Positions 1 to 10,400 of a stretch of 64,000 nucleotides of DNA are shown here, in pieces. Within the stretch, counting starts at the first letter, position 1. Each line of letters begins with the position of its first letter. Origin of the DNA: Lamellibrachia columna (taxonomy: Eukaryota; Annelida; Polychaeta; Sabellida; Siboglinidae); assembly GCA_963662155.1 (NCBI GenBank), contig OY759263.1, positions 42,586,969-42,650,968 on the forward strand, written 5' to 3'. A program made the position numbers and the translations under genes. The notes beneath the pieces were generated by a model, which did no database searches, had not been told where the DNA came from, and saw nothing but the letters and a program-made list of their open reading frames with translations.

Positions 1-345
1 GTAGCCTTAGCAATTAGCCTTTTCAGTAAGTTGGTAACAGCCTGGAAGCAATAAACAATGCACAGACATTATCAGACAAAGGCTAAGCTGGTATTCAAAC
101 AACATGGAAAGACCTGTAGCCTGATATTGCTTCAGAAAATATCAGCTCTGTGAAACATTGCAGAGTTAGCAAGCCAATTACACCCCTTGTGTTGTGGTGG
201 ATTGGAGACAGGTCAGGTGGCAAAGACCATTTATATGGCCTCTCTCCCCATTCCAAACTCACACAAAACAAAGGGCAGACCAATTAAGAATGTTAGCTCA
301 GAGCAGGAGCTACAACCTCAAAGTTAACACATCATACCCTATTAT
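1..345. repeat. Dispersed repeat, partial copy
   Basis: This stretch aligns in the same orientation with 42160-42470 (shared blocks such as TATTCAAACAACATG, AGCAAGCCAATTA and AGAGCAGGAGCT). It is therefore a copy of an interspersed element whose fuller copy lies at 41945-42697. The short frames in it show no recognisable domain. The copy probably starts before the window. Confidence 0.6.
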
Positions 346-444
346 TAGTATTTTCGGAAGAAAAATGTAAGAAATGCACACAGATAAATGTCTGCAAAAC
401 TAGAAAGGATGCTTAGAGAAGAACTATAAATAAATATTGTATTA

Positions 445-560
445 TGGCGTGTGGGATTTTGTCCAATTTTCACATTTTTGTATTTTGTCCTGTGGGATTT
501 TGTTCACTTTTCATATTTTGTGATTTTGTCTGTAAGGTATGTCCTGTAGGATTATGTCCG
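445..560. repeat. Degenerate short tandem repeat
   Basis: Phrases of the form GTGGGATTTTGTCC recur about every 40-50 bp, for example near 449, 490 and 545. This is a decayed minisatellite. The AT-rich DNA around it up to 1224 holds nothing else I recognise. Confidence 0.5.
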
Positions 561-1224
561 GATACTGCATTACCTTTTTAATATAACGAAAATATGTTTT
601 AAACTGCTATCTTTTTATTTAGTATAATTCAAAGTCAAAGTTCAACAAAATGTACAAACATTACCGTTATATTTGTTTATCAATTGTGTGCAAAATATTT
701 AAATTCAGCAAAACGTGCAAAAATACATAATTAACAAATGCTGAACATATTTGGTTCCGCATAATGTAATTGTAACAGTGTAATTGATTTGGAAAATTAT
801 GACTGTAATTGTAATAAAAAATTTAATGTAATTGATATAATTTTGTGTAATTGGACCCAGCCCCGACTATTCCCCCACCGCACCAGAACCACTGGCGCAA
901 CCCACCTGCTCCCTTCCCACCACTGCCACAACGAGCAGCCTCAGCTGTTCTAACTCTACCTCAAGTTCCTTCATCCTCGTACATCCCCTACACTCAAAAC
1001 TAAAACTATCCGCCTGAACCTCAGCCCAGGACTTGACGAAGTCCAAGCCCATGACCCGGACTTGACGAAGTCCACCCAGTTGCTACAATTGTTGCATATT
1101 AAATGCCTGGTGGCCTTTACCTGCCGTTTGCACGGCGCCATCACAAAATTTAGACTTAATGTGATTGCTACGTTAGCCTTGAATAAGGCTGTTTTTGTGT
1201 TCAAAAGAACACTTTAGGCTAATA

Positions 1225-2984
1225 CAGACCTGCCAATATTTTATGAACAAAAAGCAGAAGATCTTCCTCTTACTGTAAAAAAAACACAGAAGACTTTTTG
1301 CTCGGAAAAACAACCAAATTTTATATTGAAAAAATGTGGAAAACAAAAATGTACAACAAAAAAGTGCGAACAATGCCAATGAAATAACAAACATGGCGTA
1401 CAATTTAAAAGAACTGCTAAAACTAGCCACTGCCACACGGGCTCATCTGGGATAACATTTTTGCCAGTCAAAAATGTTTTCAGAATGTAACAAAATGGAT
1501 GTGCGCGCTCGATCGCACGCTCGGTCGCGTGATCAAAAATGTAAGTATAATATTCATATATAATCAAGTTAACAATACGATAAAAATATATATGTATATT
1601 TACTTACATAATCATTTGACTAAGTCTTAAAAGACTACCAATACATTTACCTGTACATATTGTTGCATCATAAATAATAATCATTAATAATTCAAAATAA
1701 CAACTGACACACATAGATCGTCTTCTAACGTGAGTCCATTCAGTGCCTGGGAATACTGTACCACCCACAATTAAAACATCATAGCTCTGCAAATTATCAT
1801 CATAAAAGTATGAATGAGGTATCATTTTGTTGGTTGCTAAGATACTATTTTCTATAATAGAATGATAATAACTACCACACATTAGGTAATCATGGGAACA
1901 TTACTATCTGAAATAAAAAATTTCATCACAACTGAAAGCAGATTTCACCCTGCTACCAAACAATTTTAGAGCAGCTGAATGTCCCTACATCCAGTGGTGA
2001 AAATGTAGCCAAAGATGTAAGCTATACAATAAAGCAAATATGAATCAAATACGTTGAACAGTTTTGTTTGCATCACGGTTTTTGTAGAACCATGTCAAAC
2101 GTTGACGATTTTTAAAATGAGTATCAAAACACAAAGCAAATAATAAACATATTTCACTCTGCTACTAGATAATTTATGAGTTGCTGAATGTCCCTATATC
2201 CAGTGGGACAAATGTAGCCACATGTGTAAGTTTTAACATAAATTAAGCAAACATGAATCAAATATGTTGAGCAGTATTGTTTTTATGATGTTTTATGTAC
2301 AAACATGTAAAATCATTAAGTTCTGTTTGTTTTGGGTTCCCCCCACACACATCAAAGATGTTGAGTGGCAGGTGGATACAATGTAATTACTGGCGGGCGA
2401 CCGGCTTCCAAGAAAATTATATTGGCTTGACCTATTTCTCACAGTCTGAATTTGCCTGTCAACTGAATTTGCCACACGTTGTAGTTAGCATTGCGTTGGA
2501 TAACGGGTATGTCGGATTATAAAAACGACATGGATGGGCTAGTCCGTCCAAAATAAATCTTTACCCGTCCAAAAACGCATTTTACCCGTCCAAAATACGG
2601 GTGGACGGGTCTGTGGATGAGTAGATGTTGCCACAGTTCAGTGTCATTCCCACACTCTGGTCTCAAGCAGCTGGTCTGTGGTTGTTGTAGATTCCGGTGG
2701 CATGTCGTGCCCTGTCGAGAAGGTCTTTAGTTGGCCGGAACATGTGACAGTCATAGTCAGTGTTCACTTTCACCTGCAGCAGGTTGCACAGTGTCTCAGC
2801 ACCAAGAGATGACCGGAACTTGGTGTCGTTCTTGGTGCCAATTTTATTTTCACTTCGGGTGGCGCTGCGATCACCGGGAAATCGGAAAAAAAGCGGAAGG
2901 TTTTCAAAGCATAGCGGAAGGTTTTCTCAAAAACCCGAAAAAGCGGAAGATCTTCCGCCAAAAGCGGAAGACTTGGCAGGTCTG
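1225..2984. mobile_element. DNA transposon-like element with terminal inverted repeats
   Basis: The left end begins CAGACCTGCCAA and the right end is its reverse complement, TTGGCAGGTCTG. The element is flanked on both sides by the same hexamer CTAATA (1219-1224 and 2985-2990), read as a target-site duplication. GCGGAAG and AGATCTTCC motifs recur just inside both ends. I see no intact transposase, so this is a non-autonomous or decayed copy of about 1.76 kb. The superfamily is not assigned; a six-base duplication is unusual for hAT. Confidence 0.6.
1950..2320. repeat. Twofold direct duplication, about 205 bp period
   Basis: Two diverged copies share GCTGAATGTCCCTA, CCAGTGG, AATGTAGCCA and ATGAATCAAATA..GTTGA blocks, one starting near 1951 and one near 2159. 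The duplication lies inside the inverted-repeat element at 1225-2984. Confidence 0.6.
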
Positions 2985-3094
2985 CTAATATACTAGCTAA
3001 CTATGTATTTTCTACTAAGCTCGCACAAGCAAAAAAGCCTGCCACCTAGCGAATACTGAGAACACTGTGTAAACAAAACAACGAAGTCAGTGTA

Positions 3095-3660
3095 AACGAA
3101 CTTACGCTAAAATCCTGCTGTTAATTCCTTTTTGCCGAAATCGTTTACAACTATGTCAGATATTACCTTATGTATGTAATTTATGTAAATGTATCACTAT
3201 CTAATAAATATTTAACAATGTATACGATAGATTGGTACACCAGTTTAATTCACGACCTGTAAACAAACTCCCCCTTATCGCTCGTTGAATTTGAGTCCGG
3301 GTAAAATACTGCCTATGTTAACAAAAACAGTTTCTTAATATATGTCTATAAGAAGTTTGTGCATATAGTATATGTGTAATGGTACTACTTATTCTAACCA
3401 ATATTACCACTGTTTCTGACTATTGACTATGCCACCTCAATTTCCCAATTAACGATCACTGATTCACTGTCGGAGTCCGGAACTAACTTACTCTAAATTC
3501 CTGCCTCTTGACTAATAATTAGCAAAAACCTTTTTTAATATATGATTACAATATGTTTATGTATAATATATGTGCAATGGTGATACTTATTCTATTCGAT
3601 ATTCCACTTCTGTTTTGTAAATTCTCTACACCAATTTCAAGTTGCTACTGCACCAAGATT
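3095..3660. repeat. Diverged tandem repeat, about 190 bp units
   Basis: Blocks such as TTAATATATG, ATATATGTG.AATGGT and ACTTATTCTA recur at 3330-3400 and 3525-3600, with a weaker copy before them. This suggests about three decayed tandem units. No coding signal is visible. Confidence 0.45.
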
Positions 3661-3878
3661 CCGGAAGTCAAGGCGACATAACCTCTGTTGCACAATGTAC
3701 GCTGACCAATCAGAGTTGTGGAATGTGTGCTGACCTCGTAACTGAAAATAGTTGCTAATCATGCACTTGTAACAGCTTAGTACGCCTGTCTTTAGTTATG
3801 GAAGGTCAGCCACTTCAATGTCAAGGTTTTCGTAGATCAGAGAGCTCGTCTATGTGCCCATATTTCTTGTCATTTACA

Positions 3879-4046
3879 CACTTCCTGGGCATTCTAGTGA
3901 AACTCCCGTCCAGCTTCCATTTCAGTTCTTTTGGAGGGGCCAGGTATAAGCTTCATAAAGCAACATAGCCAATACCTGGCTGGCCCTTGCAAAAGAACTG
4001 AAATGGAAGCTCGACGGGAGTTAATTAGAATGCTCAGGAAGTGTAC
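3879..4046. repeat. Short foldback (palindromic) element
   Basis: Two arms of about 70 bp are reverse complements (ACACTTCCTG..GCATTCTA, AACTCCCGTC, GCTTCCATTTCAGTTCTTTT against their complements) around a 25 bp spacer near 3950-3972. A transcript would fold into one long hairpin. It is most simply a MITE-like foldback element. Confidence 0.65.
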
Positions 4047-4352
4047 ATATGCATAATTAATGCTATCATTATGTGTTGGACAATTAAGTAAATAAGACGT
4101 CAAAGAATTCCTGGATTTAGGCTAGCCTTGGGACATATCCTATGAATCCTTGCATTATGGAGTTGGGGTGGGTGGCTGGATAAAAACATACAAGAAAAAA
4201 CAGTCAGATCAGATATTGCACAAAGATGTAGTCTATTAGGATGTTGCTTGGTATAAAAAAATTATTTTTGAAAAATATTAAAATAACTTAGCTTAAACTA
4301 TGCATGTAGTTTTATCGAAATAACAAAACATTCACATTCAGTTTACTACTTA

Positions 4353-4358
4353 TTTATT
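4353..4358 (-). terminator. Probable polyadenylation signal of RPLP1
   Basis: On the minus strand this is AATAAA, about 65 nt beyond the P1 stop codon at 4421-4423. That is a suitable place for 3'-end formation in a short ribosomal-protein 3' UTR. Confidence 0.6.
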
Positions 4359-4420
4359 TGCTGCAAATACACCATATTCTTTCTGTGATGTGGAACAGGT
4401 GTGTCGATGCCATGGACAGC

Positions 4421-7400
4421 CTAATCGAATAGACCTGAAAAGAACAAAGGACAGAGTTATCACCGCAATAGCTGACCAAACACTTACCACCAACTTCAGA
4501 CATTGCATATTTGCAATATTAGTAAATTACATTTGTATCTACAGCTCATCCTAACACATGCTAGAGGACACATTCTGAACTAGTAGTATTTACAAAAAGC
4601 GGTGTAAGGTCCAATTACACAAAATCGATTCAATTAAGTAATTTTTTCTTTTACACTTACAAATACAGATGTTATGGTGGAAAACAATTGTTTATTCTGA
4701 GTTTATTAAGTATTTGTTAATATATAATCACAACTGATGTAATTGTTGCAATTGCATGAAATAAATCTATATAATAATTTCAAAACCAGAATCAATTACA
4801 ATTCTAAATACAACATTTTGCCTCAATGTGTGAGAAAAGCACTTTTGATAGGTTTGTTCACGTAAAATTTGTGGTATGAAAAAATATTGTAGTTAAATAT
4901 AATTGTTGCAATTACATGAAATAAATTTATTACAATTACAACATAATTTCAAAACCAGAATTGATAAACAATAACATGTAATCAAATACAAATTTAATAT
5001 GTAATAGACGATATTCGTGACATATATGCATTAGCTCCATATTTTTTATGTCTTTATACAAATGTATTTTTATTTACATTCTTAACCAACAGGACTGGTG
5101 TCGAGTATGTCAATAGTACAACAGCAGATGGCAAAACTAGACACACATTTACTTTAGTAAAACAACCGCTTTTGGAAATTATAATATAAAAATATTTGTA
5201 TGACCAATTTCGAAATCTATCAATTTCAGGGGTTGCAGTGATATCACAAACATGTCGCAATGACTTCACCAACATATTGTAATATCATCACAACTATAGT
5301 TTTATTCTTAGCTGATAGGTGTTGTGAAGTCTATTGGACCAAGTCCTGCACATAGTGGACACTCACCAAAGCCCATGTCGTCATCCTCCTCTTCTTCCTC
5401 TTCTTTCTCCTCCTCTGTAATGCAAATTCAAAGTTTAGAAAAGATCACAGACAAAACCAATACTACACACAAACCAAGTTACTTGTTACAGACAATGAAC
5501 TAACTCAATGTTATGTTTTCCATCATGCTTTGATTATCCATCGCCAACTATTTAAAAAAATACATGCCTAGCTAGATTTATATAAGCATAAGGTCACATA
5601 TACAAATTGATTCATTTTACTTTGGCTACTTTTAAATAAGTGATTAAAATTTCATTATTAATACAAACTAAACATGCATTGCTCCAATTTTTTTTTTTAC
5701 AACTCTGAACATTGTTTTTAATATAAAATCTAAAAAAGTTTATGGTTCATTTACATACACATGAAACAATAATTATACATACACAGGATTGGCATTAAAA
5801 CTAGACAAGCCATGGCACCACTCACCTTTCTTGGCTTCCTCTGCTGGTGCAGCACCACCAGCGCCACCTGGGGCAGCTGCTCCGGCTGATCCAGCAGAAC
5901 TTCCAATCTTTGTGATCAGGTCTTTCACCTCAATGCCACTGAGAGCTTTCGCAAACAGGGCTGTCATAAAACAAAAACAAATGTAAATGTTTTTTCAACG
6001 TGTAAACAACGAGGACACATGAAACAGTTCTCAGGAGGTATCAGTACAGTTTATTGTATTAATATTATTTATTCCAGTGTTGTAATGTAGTGTACACACA
6101 ACTGATTTAATTTAATGTTATTGACATTATATATTTATGAAATGTCACTAGTCAAATATATAGGATTTTATGTTAGTTATAAGCCAGTGTAGTTATCTCT
6201 AAAAACCCTGAATTATCTAAATGAATGCATACATCAAAACCTCAGTGAGATCTGACCACAACTTCTGTATTGTCAGTACAAAAACTATATAACAAATACA
6301 AAGAAATGTGTATATGACGTACATGGCCAGATGGGCTCCACAGACACATTGGCAGCCTTCAGAAGGGTTGTGATCTTGTCTGCCTGTGAACATACAAATA
6401 AGCACCATGTTACATTGTTACTCAGATAAGGAGACGCACATCTGTGTGGGAACAGTAGTGCCAATGGTACATCTCAGAATCCATGTAGTAATCAGGATCT
6501 CATATTGACTAGGGCAGGATAAGCTCATCATTGCTGTACCATTGCACATGTACATTTAATGCATGCAATATGTATCTTACTACAGAAATGAAGCATTCAC
6601 TACGAACGATTATAATAAATCTTTATGAATGCCAGCACCATGTGTCTGCAGTTAAATACCACAAGCTGCTTTTCATCCATACTACTAATTGTTTGCCATC
6701 ATAAAAGGATACAACACTACATACACCACTATATACAAAGACAACGGAGACCAACTAGAGTGGACAGTATGATACTACTGACAATGTGACATTGTGAAAC
6801 GAGCAAAATTCTGAGAATGTCACGTCTCCTTTTTAAAGAAGCATGCGACTATATATATATATATATATAAAAACTTCTTTTGTGATATCACCCAATCACT
6901 ACCACGGATGGTATCAATTATTTGTGTGAATCAGACTTAGCCATTGATGCTTTATTGGTACAACTCAGAATCCAAGTGCAAATCATATTGTCTCAGATTG
7001 ACTGGGGTAGGAAAATGACTCATCATAGCTGTACCTTGGGTTAAAAAAAAAAAAAAACCAGATTTATTTGATTTAATTCGGATTTTTTATTTATTGGATT
7101 TAAAAAAAAAATCTGGTATATAGATGTTTATACTTATACTCTTTCAAACGTGTTCTATTCAAATCGATTTTGGTAATTGTCTTAACAGAGGGTACATGAT
7201 TTTTGTTTATATAAAGACATTAGACAATGTCCACAAGGTCTCACCCCTTGTAGCTGCATATGTCTTGGAAAGGAAAGCATGTTGTGTGTCTGTGGCTGTA
7301 GCAGTGCTAATTATTGTTTGCTGAGAGGGTGGATTAGCAACTGACCAGGGCTCTGTGTATTCTAAGGGTCTCTAACCAGACTGCAAACTGGTACAGTATT

Positions 7401-10400
7401 AAACAATTGTAGCCCAGACTGTCCCACTTCAGTCAACATACTGAATTGGTAACAACTAGCACAAGCTCTAAGTGGACTTTAACCCAGGGCTACTGACTTG
7501 AAAAGATACTTCCTCTTGAAGACAAGTTTGTGTGGCTTCACTGCATTCAGAAAGGGAATAGCTCAAACATACACAATGTCATAAAATATTTGACTGTCAG
7601 GCTATATGGTGTCAATATAGCTACACAAGTGTGCACACTTTGTGTTTTTGTATTAAAAAACATACAAAACTTTGTTGATCTAGATGCTAGTAAACAATTT
7701 GTGTTAAATTCATATAAATCAACGATTAAAAAATCAAAAGTAAAAAAAACATAAATCAATGATTTTTTGGAGTGATTTAAATCAAATGATTTAAATCAAA
7801 CAACCCTGGCTGTACCATGATTTATGTACTTCAGCATGCCAAAATGCATTTGATCTAGAGATTACACCTGCACTGTAAACTTTAATATAACAATTAAGAA
7901 CATGCATTATACCTCATGCTTGTTTGTTTAAGAACCAGACAGAAGTAGTTTGGCAACCAAGTTTATGAAACATATTCCAGTTGGATTTTTTTACTGGACA
8001 TTATATGTGTAATGAATTGATATAATGTACATGACCCCAAGTCTAGCCACATATACTTTTAATGAGAAACCTCTGGTGTAACAAAATTTGCTGCTGCAAT
8101 TAACTCAGTATGTGATATTATGTGGGTACAACTCAGAATCCAAGTACAAATCATATTGGCTCATATTGACTGGGGTAGGATGACATCATAGCTGTACCAC
8201 ATCTACATTTATTTGGTCAAATGGGTTGTACCAGCAGTACAAATGTTCCTTTACTATTACCAAACCCATCAAACACAGTCCAAGTCTGACAATTCCGTTT
8301 TGTCAATTCCAATTCCTCCTTGCAAAAATCAATTCCAATTCCGAATTGTCAATTCCAACTTTTTCAAATCTTAGGATAAAGAAAAATTCAAATCAAATTT
8401 GTTTTAAGTTTTATTTGTACTTGAAACCATGCGTGCAATCATATTTAATCAGATATGATTAACAAATTAACTATTGTTCATTCAACGCATCTACATATAC
8501 ACCAGGTTAATCTGAGTTTTGAACAGTTTCCCCGTTTATATCAGTTGTGGTATCATTGATATTTCATCAAATTTAGTGTAAACTTCCGAGTCTTCAACTT
8601 CAACATCCTAATCAACATGTATTCTCTGTGGGGACATCAACCTTGTCCACCGAGAAAGAAAATGAGAAAAGGCCTGAATGGTCTGGTTTTACTGTCTGCT
8701 ACAGTAACTTGGTATTTGTTTTTATGCAAATGCTTCATTATATTGTTCTTGTTCACAATGTTTCAATAACAGAGTAGGCAGTGTATATGCTATAATGTTG
8801 ACAGCTTCCTTACCAGATTCAGGGTGATATACTAATAGCAGACAAATATTTTAGTAGTAAATTTAAGGGGTAAAGATTAATAATATCAAGTCAATAATTC
8901 CAAGAAAATCAATTCCAATTCCAACTGACTTTCGAAAATCAATTCCCATTCCGGACTTGATGGTCAATTCCGGAATGGAATTGACCCCATGTCTGGTTCA
9001 ATAAGTGCTCCAGATGTTATCATCCGCTTCCGAAATGTGATAACAATGATCAGTGGAGGCTGATGCAATATGAAGCACTAAAAGTGCCCCAAGACGCAAT
9101 GTTATCAGAATATATGCACAAGCTTTGTTCTATTATTCAGACAAACGTTTCATGCATGGTTTTAGATATAATTTGTAAGGCAACACAGCATACACCCAGT
9201 AAACATACTAAGGTGTTGTCAATCAAAAATAAGGTGTTGTCAATCAAAGAGATCACCCAAAAGCAGATATGCAAGCAAATTAACGGTCGTTGTGTCGTGA
9301 TAAAAGGGTGCTGAGGGGTTGTCAACAACCCCAAAGTAAAGGCCTATTATATAACTGCATATCATCCAATAGTGCCACAACAACCAGCACTTGTAATCAA
9401 AGGCACTGTTTCGTGACTTAAAAGTATCCACTGGTTGTGACATCAGTATTAAATCTATGCAACAGCGACTACACAATACGGGATTGAAGAGATTCAACCA
9501 AGGAACCTTTGGTCAAGTAGACGCAACAGAATCATGGGTTGAAGTGTTCTGTGTTTGGCAATCTCTCAGATTGACATTATGTCATTTACAAGTGCAGTAG
9601 TTACAGCATGTTTACGGGGATAACCATGAGCATATTTAAATTATTTACGCCGACGAATGACATTCTTACCTCATTTGTTCTATGCTGATGCATTCATTCA
9701 ATCATTAGGCCCCTAGCCCCCTACACACCATTCCACATAAAAAAAGCATATATTTTTAAAACATTTATTTTATAAGCGGCTTATATTTTCCGTCACCGCA
9801 GACGACATCTGCAGTGTTATCTGGACTGCAAAAACACAATATTCTAAATGAATGTATGCTTTTTTTACGTGGAATGATTGAAAGAATGCATTTGCACAGA
9901 AATAAATACGAAAGAATGTCATGCAGTTCTAGTTAATTATTACCCAGCTTTGGCTTACCAATTCTATCTGAAAAGGCACTTTAGTCTGAAGCATAGCCTA
10001 GCCTTAACAAATACGGAAAACAAACAGAAAAATGGAGGGGACATTTTGTGTACTACCACTAAAACAACTTGGGTGATCTTTTACTTTCTGACCTAACCAT
10101 GAAAACGACCACCTAGAGCACCCAAACTTCTCCTAATATATCTACTATACATATACACATGTCAATTGGCCAAAAAAGTACATTTACTTTCTCAAAACGA
10201 TAAAAATTTACAAAAGAATTAAACCAAAACATCGCCATCTCCTACGGCGTCTACGCATAGCGCCAAGGCTACCGTAAAATCGATGCATGACAAGTCGTTC
10301 AGTTTCATCGAAACTCTGTGCGGTGGTGCCGATATTACAATTATGTGTTTCTGTGTTTTAATTGTGAGCGCATGCGTGCATGCCTCATTACGTGTAATTA

